Below are positions 8,484-18,800 of a stretch of 64,000 nt of DNA, in pieces. The stretch's first letter is position 1, and each line of letters begins with the position of its first letter. The stretch comes from Colwellia sp. Arc7-635 (GTDB taxonomy: Bacteria > Pseudomonadota > Gammaproteobacteria > Enterobacterales > Alteromonadaceae): the NCBI RefSeq assembly GCF_003971255.1, contig NZ_CP034660.1, positions 2,976,001 through 3,040,000 of the forward strand, in the 5' to 3' direction. A program made the translations under genes and the position numbers. Under the pieces are notes generated by a model that saw only the letters and a program-made list of their open reading frames with translations, was not told where the DNA came from and searched no databases.

Positions 8484-10763
8484 ATGTCAAAATCTACAAA
8501 AATATCTCCTGCATACTCTGCACCTGCGGGTGGCTGGGGAGCTCTTAAAAGTTCAGCTAAACATATCGTAAAAAGTGAAAATGCGGCTAAAAACGTTAAG
8601 GCGCTATTACGTGCTAATCAGCCTGGTGGTTTTGACTGCCCGGGTTGTGCATGGGGCGATTCTGCTGATGCCGGCAAAATTGATTTTTGTGAAAATGGCG
8701 TGAAAGCCATTGCTTGGGAAGCGACTAGTAAAAGAGTGAATGCAGATTTTTTTAAACAATACTCAATCACTGAACTACAACAATGGGACGATCATTCATT
8801 AGAGAAAAGTGGCCGTTTAACTCAACCCATGTTTTATGACGGTAATAGTGACCATTACCAAGAAGTGAGTTGGGATGAGGCTTTTAAGATTATCGCTGAC
8901 AAACTACAACAACTGCCCTCTCCAGATGAAGCACTATTATACACTTCAGGTCGTGCCAGTAATGAAGCGGCTTATTTATACCAATTATTTGGTCGTGTTT
9001 TAGGTACTAATAATTTTCCTGATTGCTCGAATATGTGTCATGAAGCCTCAGGTATCGGCATGACCAGTAGTTTAGGCACAGGTAAAGGCACAGTAACCAT
9101 GGCTGATTTCGATCAAGCGGATGCTATCTTCGTTTTTGGCCAAAACCCAGGTACAAATCACCCTCGCATGCTTGGCACGTTACGTAAAGCGAGTAAGCGT
9201 GGTGCAACCATTGTCAGCATTAATAATTTACGCGAACGCGGACTAGAGAAGTTTTCAGATCCACAAAGCCCAAAAGAAATGATTCTTTTCACTGGCACTA
9301 ATATTAGCCAGTATTATTTCACCCCTCGATTGGGTGGCGACATGGCCATTTTACGTGGTGTTGCAAAATCATTATTTGAGCGATTTAAACAAGATAGCAC
9401 CATACTCGATAGCGCTTTCATTGCAGAACATTGTCATAACTTTACTGCATATCAGCAAAGCGTAGCCGCTACACCTTGGGAAAAAATAATCAGTCAAAGT
9501 GGTCTTGATAGACAAGACATAGAACAAATCACTGATATTTACGCCAGTAACAAAAAAGTTATTTTCACTTGGGCTATGGGTATTACTCAGCATAAACATT
9601 CAGTTGCCACCATTCAAGAGTTGGTCAACGTGCTGATGCTAAGAGGCAATATTGGTAAAGCTGGTGCAGGGGCTTGTCCAGTTCGTGGTCATTCAAACGT
9701 GCAAGGTAATCGTACCGTTGGGATCAACGAAAAACCACCAGCGGCATTTCTTGACGCTGTAGAACATCGCTATAACTTTAAAGCCCCGCGTAATAATGGC
9801 CTTAATACCGTAGATTCTCTGCACGCCATGTTATCCGGTAAAGCTAAAGTTTTTATTGCTTTAGGTGGCAACTTTGCTGCTGCCACACCCGACACGACAA
9901 GAACTTATCAAGCATTACAGCAATGCGACTTAACGGTACAAATTAGCACTAAGCTCAATCGCAGCCATGTGATCACAGGCAAGCAGTCGTTAATATTACC
10001 TTGTTTAGGACGTACTGAAATTGACCGCCAAACAAGTGGAGAGCAATGCATTACCGTGGAAGACTCCATGAGCATGGTACACAGTTCAACGGGGCAGAAT
10101 GAACCCGCATCGCCGCATTTACGTTCAGAAACAGCCATTGTGGCTGGCATCGCAAAAGCCTGCGTCGGTGAAAGCATCGTAAATTGGACGAAGCTAAGCG
10201 ATGATTACGCTTTGATCAGACAAGATATTAGCCAGGTACTGCCTGAATTCTTTGATTACAATCAACGAATTAAAATTGGCCGAGGCTTTCATTTAGAAAA
10301 CAAAGCGGCCTTGCGTCAATGGAAAACAAGCGCGTCAAAAGCAACTTTTTCAAGTGCGATGTTACCCGAGCAGTTAGCTCATGAAGTGGCTGAAAGTTTT
10401 ACTGACAAGCCTATTTTAACTTTACAAACATTACGCTCTCATGACCAATACAACACCTCGATTTATGGCATGGACGATCGTTATCGTGGCATACATGGCG
10501 AACGCCGCGTAGTTTTCATGAGTGTTGATGATATGGAAAAGCAGCAATTAGGTAATGGCGATAAAGTAAAAATAACAACCGTATCGAACGACAATATTAT
10601 CCGCTCAATCCCGGATTTCAAAGTGGTGGAATATAATATCCCTACAGGTTGCGTCGCAGCATATTACCCTGAAACGAATCCATTAGTGCCGCTAGAAAGT
10701 ACGGCTGATGATTGCGGTACTCCTACTTATAAATCAATCGCGGTGACGATTGAGAAAATATAA
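8484..10763 (+). CDS. Molybdopterin oxidoreductase, FdhF/YdeP family
   Basis: 759 residues, cytoplasmic, no Tat signal. The N-terminal part has GGFDCPGCAWGD, the hallmark of the YdeP branch, with a reduced Cys set compared with true formate dehydrogenases. The motif DCSNMCHEASG aligns with the FdhF active-site loop and places Cys where FdhF has selenocysteine, as Mo ligand. Typical bis-MGD stretches follow (FGQNPGTNHPRM, MLRGNIGKAGAG, GNRTVGINE), and the C-terminal guanylate-binding beta-barrel domain ends the protein. The family relates to acid resistance in E. coli (YdeP); the substrate is not established. Monocistronic; no fdhD nearby. Confidence 0.88.
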   Translation: MSKSTKISPAYSAPAGGWGALKSSAKHIVKSENAAKNVKALLRANQPGGFDCPGCAWGDSADAGKIDFCENGVKAIAWEATSKRVNADFFKQYSITELQQWDDHSLEKSGRLTQPMFYDGNSDHYQEVSWDEAFKIIADKLQQLPSPDEALLYTSGRASNEAAYLYQLFGRVLGTNNFPDCSNMCHEASGIGMTSSLGTGKGTVTMADFDQADAIFVFGQNPGTNHPRMLGTLRKASKRGATIVSINNLRERGLEKFSDPQSPKEMILFTGTNISQYYFTPRLGGDMAILRGVAKSLFERFKQDSTILDSAFIAEHCHNFTAYQQSVAATPWEKIISQSGLDRQDIEQITDIYASNKKVIFTWAMGITQHKHSVATIQELVNVLMLRGNIGKAGAGACPVRGHSNVQGNRTVGINEKPPAAFLDAVEHRYNFKAPRNNGLNTVDSLHAMLSGKAKVFIALGGNFAAATPDTTRTYQALQQCDLTVQISTKLNRSHVITGKQSLILPCLGRTEIDRQTSGEQCITVEDSMSMVHSSTGQNEPASPHLRSETAIVAGIAKACVGESIVNWTKLSDDYALIRQDISQVLPEFFDYNQRIKIGRGFHLENKAALRQWKTSASKATFSSAMLPEQLAHEVAESFTDKPILTLQTLRSHDQYNTSIYGMDDRYRGIHGERRVVFMSVDDMEKQQLGNGDKVKITTVSNDNIIRSIPDFKVVEYNIPTGCVAAYYPETNPLVPLESTADDCGTPTYKSIAVTIEKI

Positions 10764-10931
10764 ATTACAGTAAAATATACTTTCCCTATTTAGATAAGAG
10801 TGCACAGTGAAAGTGTGTACTCGAATAGCTAATGTTGAAATAACTTCCAAATGACTCTTTTTACTACAATATTCCACTATTTATTTTTTAGCATGCTATT
10901 TTTAAGCAATAACTAAACGTAAATTCAATAT

Positions 10932-11354
10932 CTACTCAATACTCTTATCGTTATATAAGCTAATAAAGCGAGTAATTAAACTAAAAACAATAACACCCAA
11001 AAAATCAGCGATTAAATCTGTCGCGTCTAATGTTCTATTGGGTATGAAGTATTGGCTTAGTTCTTCGATAACGACAAATAACAATACTGCCGCAGAACCC
11101 CAATATAGTTTAAAGAAGCCCAAGCTAAACTTTTTAAGTTTAAAAGCAAAGTTTGCACCGAAAGATAAAAAACCAAATAAGCAAAAATGTCCCACTTTAT
11201 CGCCGTAAGGAATATGAGCAATAAGTTCAAAAAACACACTAGGTTGTGCAGTATTAGCCAGATATATAACCCAGGCAATAAAGGCTAGAAAAGAGATTGA
11301 AAAAATAATCATTATTTTGTGTGTAGTTTTGTGCATAATTTTGCTGTTAGACAT
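10932..11354 (-). CDS. VanZ-like membrane protein
   Basis: The frame is open 19 codons further upstream, but GAGAAG lies correctly before the ATG at 11354, giving 140 residues. There are about four membrane helices. The loop GDKVGHFCLFGFLSF after TM1 and EELSQYFIPNRTLDATDLIADFLG before the last helix (about 24 residues, key residues E, Q, R, D, D) are typical of the VanZ family. In enterococci VanZ gives teicoplanin resistance; most homologues, including proteobacterial ones, have no assigned role. Stand-alone gene. Confidence 0.8.
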   Translation of the reverse strand: MSNSKIMHKTTHKIMIIFSISFLAFIAWVIYLANTAQPSVFFELIAHIPYGDKVGHFCLFGFLSFGANFAFKLKKFSLGFFKLYWGSAAVLLFVVIEELSQYFIPNRTLDATDLIADFLGVIVFSLITRFISLYNDKSIE

Positions 11355-11645
11355 TGTCTTCTCAAATATAAAAGTGATTGCTCTATCATTTCGATAATAC
11401 CCATGTCCCAAGAGTAGAGTTTTTAAAACTCTACTCTAAAACGTACTTCAAAAATATAGCGGTTGAAATTTTTAGCACTGTCCGCCACAGCGTCTAATTC
11501 GTCATATTGTGCTAAAGCAGCAAAAATTGTCTCAACATATCGAGTATATCCAACATATTCAATATCAAGAACTGCACTTTCCTCAGTTTATTCTATAGTG
11601 AATCAATGATTAGCGAAATTTTATAAAGTAATCGGGAGTTTAGTA

Positions 11646-13847
11646 ATGCAAGCAAAGCATCCAATAAAAACAATAAAGCGTAGCGGGTCCGAGAAAAGCG
11701 ACGATTACGATATTGTTGTAAAAAGTAAAAAAATTAATAAAACACTCAAGCAAACTACCGAAAAGGATAGTACGCCTAAATACTTTACAGAAAAAGATTT
11801 AAGCCGAATATTAAGCAATTTAGATACTTTGCGTGCCGATGTTTATCCTACGGATGCAAGTCAATTAAATGAAGCAGCAGTGAATCCTAACTTTCCTTCA
11901 GTATGTTTAATTGGTTTAGGGCGTTGTGGATCTAATATCGCTTTAGATGTTGCTTCATTAGTACATAATGCGCGAAATTATTATTTAAATGAATTTCATA
12001 ATGAAGAGAATCGTCGTAAGGAAAAAGAATCTCGCGCTGTAACTTGGATCCAACGTAGTTTAAAACTGCCGCACGAAGAGGCGATAAAGCCAATTTTTTT
12101 AATGGAACCTCTGGTAATGCTGGGCGATCTTGATAAGGACATCGAAGGACGGATCAGGTTTTCATCCAAAGGAGAAAGTAATAACTTTCTTGCTGAATAT
12201 AATAAATTAAAGATCATGGACCTTTCTGAGGTTCACGCGGGTGGTTCAGGTAACGCACCGATTCTGGGGCAATATTTAGCAAAAATGATCTTAAACAAAG
12301 AAACCGACCAGTTTACTAATACTGATTGGAAGTTTATTCATTCTTACTTAATTGATTCTTGCGGCATTAAAGCTAACCAGTCACGTTTATATTTTTATAT
12401 TTTCAGTGCTGGCGGTGGTACTGGTTCAGGTATGGCTTCTGAATTTGGTCTGGCGCAACAGTTTTCTTATATGAACAAAACCTTTGATACGAGTCCTGAA
12501 AAAGATCAAGCAAGTCACAGCCAAGCATTTGTTTTTGAACCTATATTTACCAGCGGCATTTGTATTTTACCCAACATTAATGATCCCAGCATTGAAACCT
12601 CAGAAGCCCTGCATATTAATGCGGGCCGTTTATTGTGTAAGTATTTAGCTGAAGAGTGGGATTTTTCCTATAACGTTGAAAACGAAGACAGCAGTACTGA
12701 AAACTTGATGAATCGCATTCGCCCTTGGAATGCAATGATGCTAATTTCTAACGATATCATGCGCTATGCCGAAGAAAATGATAGCGAAGGTGGTATACAA
12801 AACATTGATGTAAACACAATGGAAATGTATGCAAATCAGTATATTAGCCAACAAATATTCAATATACTTAGCGCGCAAGCTGTGACAACTGATTACGACG
12901 AGAATTATTTTAGACGAGCGGGTATCGATTTAGGTGAAACCATCAGATTAGACGCGAACGATCTATTTATGAGCTTGGCTGGCCCTGTCGCGATTGCCTA
13001 TGCTGAATCTGTTGTTGCAAGTAATATAGATGCAGATAATCAGAGTGCTCATCATGATAACGGTCAGTCAGTCGATATTGATGATCTATTTTTCCGCTCG
13101 ATTGACTTACCGCACTTTAATAAACAAACCCAAGCCATAGAAGGTGTGAGTCTTTTACCTATCGAGTCGAATCAATATCGTAGAGCACTTAAGCACTATA
13201 AAGAAAACAATAACGATGCGAGTAAATTGAAAGAATTACATTTTTTCAAAAACTGTTCTTCTATCGTCTCAATTGTTTCTCTACCTAAAGATTATAAGTT
13301 GTCCTATTTAGATTTAAATAAACTTAAAACCCATTTAAATAACTTATTTCCTAATACCACATTAAAGCGCTATGCCTTAGTTATTGGCGCCTCAGCAAAT
13401 CTATCTTTAACAACGTTAATCGCAAAAAGTCCTTGTTTAAGTGATGACTTTCTTACGCTTATTGTTTCATATATTAAGCGTTGTTTTGCTAAAGACGATT
13501 ACCGTTTTGACAACAAGCTAGACTTGGCGATAGTAGACTTTATTAAAGCTGATACATTTGATGATGAAAAGCTGCATGAAATGTTGATGGAATTTGAGAA
13601 TCCAGCCAAAATCCTAGATACAAACTGGTATGCAATAAAGCCCATGTATGAAAAGAAATACCGAGAACTGATCAGAGATAATAAAAAATTCATTTCTATT
13701 AACGATATTCGTTTAAGTATCGAGAGCGTTAAAAAATCAATTCATTATTTACGTGAAATATATCGCCATAGGATCAGTAAAACAGAAATGATATCGCTTA
13801 ATACTTCTTTATTTCCGGAGGATGAAATACAAGAAACGAAAAAATAA
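11646..13847 (+). CDS. Divergent tubulin/FtsZ-like GTPase, large stand-alone form
   Basis: 733 residues, soluble, with a charged N-terminal extension of about 80 residues. Residues 87-97 (CLIGLGRCGSN) match the first nucleotide-binding loop of FtsZ (IGVGGGGxN). Residues 254-262 (SAGGGTGSG) are the tubulin/FtsZ signature GGGTG(S/T)G that contacts the phosphates. AGGSGNAPILG lies in the T3 region. LDANDLFMSLAGP around residue 436 resembles the FtsZ T7 synergy-loop segment, which would supply catalytic acids across a polymer interface. It is much longer than FtsZ (about 380). The C-terminal 280 residues are helical and unrecognised. It is not the cell-division ftsZ: no division genes are near. 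It fits the broad tubulin-like (Tubulin_2/FtsZl) group; the role is unknown. Confidence 0.8.
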   Translation: MQAKHPIKTIKRSGSEKSDDYDIVVKSKKINKTLKQTTEKDSTPKYFTEKDLSRILSNLDTLRADVYPTDASQLNEAAVNPNFPSVCLIGLGRCGSNIALDVASLVHNARNYYLNEFHNEENRRKEKESRAVTWIQRSLKLPHEEAIKPIFLMEPLVMLGDLDKDIEGRIRFSSKGESNNFLAEYNKLKIMDLSEVHAGGSGNAPILGQYLAKMILNKETDQFTNTDWKFIHSYLIDSCGIKANQSRLYFYIFSAGGGTGSGMASEFGLAQQFSYMNKTFDTSPEKDQASHSQAFVFEPIFTSGICILPNINDPSIETSEALHINAGRLLCKYLAEEWDFSYNVENEDSSTENLMNRIRPWNAMMLISNDIMRYAEENDSEGGIQNIDVNTMEMYANQYISQQIFNILSAQAVTTDYDENYFRRAGIDLGETIRLDANDLFMSLAGPVAIAYAESVVASNIDADNQSAHHDNGQSVDIDDLFFRSIDLPHFNKQTQAIEGVSLLPIESNQYRRALKHYKENNNDASKLKELHFFKNCSSIVSIVSLPKDYKLSYLDLNKLKTHLNNLFPNTTLKRYALVIGASANLSLTTLIAKSPCLSDDFLTLIVSYIKRCFAKDDYRFDNKLDLAIVDFIKADTFDDEKLHEMLMEFENPAKILDTNWYAIKPMYEKKYRELIRDNKKFISINDIRLSIESVKKSIHYLREIYRHRISKTEMISLNTSLFPEDEIQETKK

Positions 13848-13861
13848 CTGTTTATAGATGC

Positions 13862-13995
13862 ATACCCGTACCACTTCAAGATGCAGTCTCAGCGCTAAGC
13901 TAGGAATTCAGATCTAAAGCGCGATACGCCGATAACGGGTCATCTCCGACGTTATCGGCTTGCACAAATCTGCATTTTGAAGTGGAGCGAGTATA
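13862..13995 (+). repeat. TATACCC-family palindromic element, copy B (134 bp, internally shortened)
   Basis: Starts ATACCCGTACCACTTCAAG and ends CTTGAAGTGG-like TTGAAGTGGAGCGAGTATA. It matches the complement of copy A in both arms, including GCTAAGCTAGGAATTCAGAT and CGATACGCCGATAACGGG. It lacks about 57 bp of the centre (the block carrying TCAATCAATGCC). It lies just after the tubulin-like gene. Confidence 0.85.
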
Positions 13996-14250
13996 TAAAC
14001 CAATGAGCTAACTGATAACTTTATCGACAAATACACCGGCACCTCATTGCTAGCTCTAAAAAATTAAGACTATTGAAGCTAATTCAATAGTCTAGCGCTT
14101 TAATCCTGCCCTTTAACTCACTATTTTATTTATGCCCGACACAGATAATTGATAGCTAGAGCAGCATATTTTATGCCGTAACACAAACTCAGCGATGCTG
14201 CTTATGAAACTACAGCTAAATCTAAAGTCATACAAAAAGAGAACGCTACA
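13996..14250. other. Intergenic region with terminator between tubulin-like and SDR genes
   Basis: Together with copy B this makes a 400-bp gap between convergent genes. Beyond the hairpin at 14061-14092, nothing recognisable is present. Confidence 0.5.
14061..14092 (-). terminator. Terminator of the SDR gene
   Basis: A perfect stem, GACTATTGAA/TTCAATAGTC, with a five-base loop. On the minus strand it is followed by TTAATTTTTT, giving a proper U-tract. Confidence 0.75.
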
Positions 14251-15078
14251 TCAACCTTTAGCGAGCATGTAATCTAGTAATCGTGCTGGTAATATACGTT
14301 TAAAAATAGCGAAGAGCTTAGTCGGTGTTGTAATGCGATAGCGTAATTTTGGTTTTTTACTTTCTAAGGCATGAATTAGCGCTTTTGTAACATCAAGTGC
14401 TTCTAATGTGAAAGGTGCGTTCGATTTTTCACTCGTCAAACGCTCGAGTTGCTGATGATATTGTTGTTTATGGTCGCTACTTTCAATATCAATATTGGCT
14501 TGAAATGCCGCTAATGCGTTAGCTCTAAATTGCGTATTGATAGGCCCTGGCTGTAATAAAACCACGGCAATATTAGCGCTTTTCAACTCTAAGCGTAATG
14601 TGTCAGTTAGACCTTCTATGGCATATTTTGAAGCATTATAAGCACCTCGATAAGCCATAGAGACAAAACCTAAAACGGAACTACATTGAATAATGCGACC
14701 ATGGCCTTGACGTTTCATCACCGGAATAATTTGTTTAGTAAGTTCATGCCAACCAAAAACATTACTTTCAAATTGCTCTCTCAGCGCTTGTGTTGGTAAA
14801 TCTTCTAATGCGCCAGGTTGACCGTAAGCGCCATTATTGAAAAGAAAATCTAACCGCCCTCCTGTCTGCTCAAGCACTTGAGTAACAGCTTGGGTAATAC
14901 TTTCAGCTTGAGTTAGATCTAACTGAAATGCGGTTAGACCTTTCGCTTGTAAATCCGCAACATCTTGCGCTTTACGCGCCGTAGCAAAAACCTGATATCC
15001 ACGAGCAGAAAGTGTTAAAGCAGCATGTAAGCCTATGCCGCTAGAGCAGCCGGTAATTAAAATCGATTGAGTAGACAT
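14251..15078 (-). CDS. Short-chain dehydrogenase/reductase (YbbO-like)
   Basis: 275 residues of a classical SDR. The Rossmann motif is TGCSSGIG (about residues 9-16), NNGAYGQPGALE is in the NAG position, Ser of CSSVLGFVS is catalytic, and YNASK supplies Tyr and Lys. The GCSSGIG variant and overall length match the YbbO group, NADP-dependent aldehyde/carbonyl reductases. Substrate not determinable. Single gene ended by a clear hairpin. Confidence 0.85.
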   Translation of the reverse strand: MSTQSILITGCSSGIGLHAALTLSARGYQVFATARKAQDVADLQAKGLTAFQLDLTQAESITQAVTQVLEQTGGRLDFLFNNGAYGQPGALEDLPTQALREQFESNVFGWHELTKQIIPVMKRQGHGRIIQCSSVLGFVSMAYRGAYNASKYAIEGLTDTLRLELKSANIAVVLLQPGPINTQFRANALAAFQANIDIESSDHKQQYHQQLERLTSEKSNAPFTLEALDVTKALIHALESKKPKLRYRITTPTKLFAIFKRILPARLLDYMLAKG

Positions 15079-15188
15079 AAAGTGAGGTTACAAATTAAGA
15101 ACAGATAAACAGTAGCTTACTTGATTACGTTAGCCTTTAAAAATAATTTTGACGTTAAAATAAATCATAACCTTTGATGATCGATAAT

Positions 15189-15351
15189 AATACCAATCGC
15201 TTTAAGTTAGTGATCTATTTTAAGCGTCAATAAATGTTCAATAACAAGACGCTTGATTGAGTAATAGCTAGCTATTGGAACTGAAAGCAACGCAGGTGTT
15301 GAATATTTAGGCCGTCTTAAAATGGTCACTTAATTAATGTGATTGGGGTAT
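15189..15351. repeat. Imperfect inverted-repeat element overlapping the RDD gene 3' end
   Basis: The left arm AATACCAATCGCTTTAAG(TTAGTGATCTATTTTAAG) and the complement of the right arm (ATACCCCAATCACATTAATT, then AAGTGACCATTTTAAG) agree over about 45 positions with small gaps. The whole is about 160 bp. It belongs to a different sequence family from the TATACCC elements. Its right edge supplies the last codons and stop of the RDD protein. Confidence 0.6.
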
Positions 15352-15798
15352 GACCACAGTACCTGCCATTTTGTCATGCCAGCCCTGCTTTTTATCATCC
15401 CAAGCAACCCAGAAAAAACCTAAACCTAATGGAATAAGTGACACATAGTAGCCAATATAACGAATAATACATTGCTTAACACTCAGCTTACCACCCGTTT
15501 TTTCATCAACTATTTTGACCGAAAGTACCATTTTCCCGGGCGTTGCCGACTTATAAATCCAAAATAAGATAATCGCTATGATGGGAAAAATATAATTAAT
15601 AATAAAGTCAGAAATGCCTTGAACTGCATCACTGCTATTAAAATACTCACCACCGTAAACGAAATATAAAATAGGGTAAGCAATAATAGCAACAATAATG
15701 CTATCAATAACACTGGCTACAAACCTGACCCAAAAACCGACATACTGAATAGGCTCATCGTCAACTGAGTTGTTATTTTTCATTTCATTTATTGTCAT
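15334..15798 (-). CDS. RDD family membrane protein
   Basis: 154 residues with three predicted membrane helices. The family motif is present: VGFWVRFVASVIDSIIV with the R and D of the first helix, and ATPGKMVLSVKIVDEKTGGK between later helices. GGTG six bases before the ATG at 15798 favours that start over the GTG four codons upstream. It lies 69 bases after the giant membrane protein gene on the same strand, so they are probably co-transcribed. RDD proteins are often transporters or membrane accessory proteins; no specific role here. The C-terminal IPQSH is encoded by a repeat arm. Confidence 0.82.
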   Translation of the reverse strand: MTINEMKNNNSVDDEPIQYVGFWVRFVASVIDSIIVAIIAYPILYFVYGGEYFNSSDAVQGISDFIINYIFPIIAIILFWIYKSATPGKMVLSVKIVDEKTGGKLSVKQCIIRYIGYYVSLIPLGLGFFWVAWDDKKQGWHDKMAGTVVIPQSH

Positions 15799-15867
15799 TA
15801 TCTTCACCACAAAATGTTAAAGCGCCAGAATATCTAGCGCGTATATAAAAGCTATATTAATACCTCA

Positions 15868-18800
15868 TTATTGCTGCGTTTGCTCAGGCGCTTTTTCAGA
15901 GGCTTTATCAGGTACTTGCTTCGGCGCTACTTTTTCGCTATTCACACGCCAGTAGCCTTGATGCCCTAATTTACCCCAGGCCCATTTTATCCACTGTAAG
16001 CTGCTAAAACTCAGCCAAATCACCCAAGCTAACATTAGGCCTTTATAAAATAGAATAGGAATACTTAGCACTGATATGCTGGGTAAAAGGCCATCAGATT
16101 TATCAGAAAACCACTGTAAATGATTACCATAAGAGTAATTTCCCGTTATGCCCATATCAGGTGTACTCAATAAGCTTGCCGGAATAACCGCTAGCAATGA
16201 AAGTAAAGTCAAAACTGATAGGCCATATAAAATAAGTTGTGAGAAATTAAACGCTGAATGGCTAAGTGTTTTAGGGCGATAAGTGCTAGCCGTTAACGAC
16301 GCAAACCAAAGCGCAACTAACATCAGTATGCTCCAGTTATTCAAACTTAACCCAAAACCAAGTGCTATCCAACTTAAAGTACTTAACGGTGAAAACGGCA
16401 CCTTTGCAACTAAAATTGCAAATATTATAAAAGCGAGTAACTCGCCCCAATATAAAACGGCAGGACCAATTACCGGGCCATTAGTCCATAACACCCAACG
16501 TTGTTGCGTAAGGTTAATAACACTGGTGATATTACTCACTGGTGCATTTAAATTAACTTCAGGTGACGCTAGTAACAGTTCATCTGAAGTATTTGCACGC
16601 ATTAGCACATTAACACTATGTTTACCGGGTAAAATAGGTAACGCTAATGCTCCTTTTTCAGTCTGTAAATTAATAACTTTATTATCAATTTCTATTTTTT
16701 GTAACTGATAGTTTTCAGGTAAGTTAATAATATGTTCGCCACCACGAGTACTGCGATAATCAAATAATAGATTAACTGTTGAGGTACGCGTGCCCTGCTC
16801 AATTTCATAATTAACACGGTCAATAGCGATAACATCACCTTTAACCGCGCTTGGCCGCGAAGTTGCAACCGTCAGAGTTTCCCCTGGGTAAGGATAAAAT
16901 AAGTAAGAGAAATAGTCGTCATTATCTTGTGGGCCTAAAATCATCGGCAAACCACTTATTTTCGCATGCCAAGACGGGCTAACAATAAGCTGCCATTGCT
17001 CAATTAAGGGTAGTGCCGCATGAGCATGCAATGATAATAACGCTTGTCTGTCTATGGTTGAACGCCATGTAAATTGCTTCTGGCCGACGGGTATAGCTAC
17101 CGCGACTTCAGCATTATTCACTTGTACCTCCGCGCTCATAATATGCTCCCCCGTTAGGGTCGGCACGGTAATATTGATAGCGCCAGTACTTGGTGCAATA
17201 CGTTCTACGGTAGTTTTTAACGTCCAAATTTGGTCGATGGAGAGTTCACGGATCACACGAACAAAAGGTTGATAGCTATAGCGTGTTGATGATGATGCAT
17301 TATCGTTATCACTCACCGAACTTTCAGCTGCCGTTGTTTCATTAATAATGGCAATGAAGCTGAGACTGTTTCCAGTCAAACGATGACCTTGGCTGCCAAG
17401 AACCTGCCACGCCTGACTATTGTTTACTTCAACATGTTGCGGCATATCTTTAAATTCAAGTTCAAAGGTATCAACAGGAGCTATCTGTCCAGACAGGCTA
17501 AAGGTCGATATTCCTTTTAAAACAGGGATGTACAACCAGCCCTTACGCTGCAATAAACTCTGAATTGGCGAGCCATTTAATAATATTTTTTCTGGTCGCC
17601 AAAATTCAGCCCGTGGTAATGCAACGGCTGTATCCGTATTCGCGTGCACGGTCAGCGTTATATTGAGCATTGTCTCGTTACTGTCGAGAGTTAATTTATT
17701 GATAACAGCACAAAATGGTGCACAATCGGGTGCAGCTAACACGCGTTGTTTTAATTGCTCAAGCAATTGTTGATCAGGAAAGTCAGCCGCCTCTGCCGTT
17801 ACTGGATAACCTGAAGAGCATAAGCCTAATACCAATAGCCCTGTTAACGCCTGCGCTCTAAAACCTTTAACATTAACGCTAATTAAATCTTTTAACATCA
17901 ACACTAGCCAAAGTAGTGTCAGCACAATGCCCAATAATTTAATCGCTCGGTAAGCACTTTTTGATAATACAACGACATCGAACAATTGATTTTCACTCAC
18001 AGGGCTGTGCCAATTAATCGTGTAAGGCTGCCATTGCCAATCAGGAATACCAGCCCCCGTCTGAATAAGAGCATCAGCTTGATAACGCTCCATTAATTCC
18101 GCCGATTTTTTAATTCTACTCCCCGTCACTTCCATACGCTCAACACTTGGCTCTTGCATTGACTGCAAGCTTTGTCTCCCACGTTTAGATTGAAGTTGCT
18201 CTGTCACTATATTTATGTCCATTGCGCTGCGATCATTATAATGTTCAACGGCTGACAATTGAGATTCTAACTGCGGATGGATCACAGTTCTTAGCTGCAT
18301 GGCGCTAAAAAACAGTACCGCGCCCACAACCACAGCCACACTCATGGCCCAATAAGCATTAACGAATGCTTTTAATGATGTGAAGGGTTGATGCTTTTTA
18401 ATCGCTATCGCTAAAATAAAATTCCCCATAGCAAGAATGGGCACACCCGCTTCTTGATAAGTTAAGATCAACATTAAGGCTGTTAATACCCCAACTCCTA
18501 TACTAATTAAACGACTAACAGTAAAAGCGGCAAGCAAAACAATAAAGCTCGCCCAAATACTCCAGTTACTCCACCAACTGTCTGAAACACTGTCAGCGCC
18601 AAACACAGCGAATAGTTTATTTCCTGGCGGTAAGTTAAGCGTTAATGACACGCGCTCAAAATTACTTTGCCAGCCACTAACTGACATATTGCTTTCTTCA
18701 TTAAAAGTACCTCTAGCTTTAATATTGACGCCGGGGTAACGGTTTTCGATACCACGTTCATCAGTAAATTCACTGGTAATTAGCACCGAGCCGTCTTGAT

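Noticed and set aside
11646-13847. Housekeeping ftsZ
   Set aside because: Too long, too divergent, and without ftsQA or other division genes; the signature motifs alone do not make it the division FtsZ.
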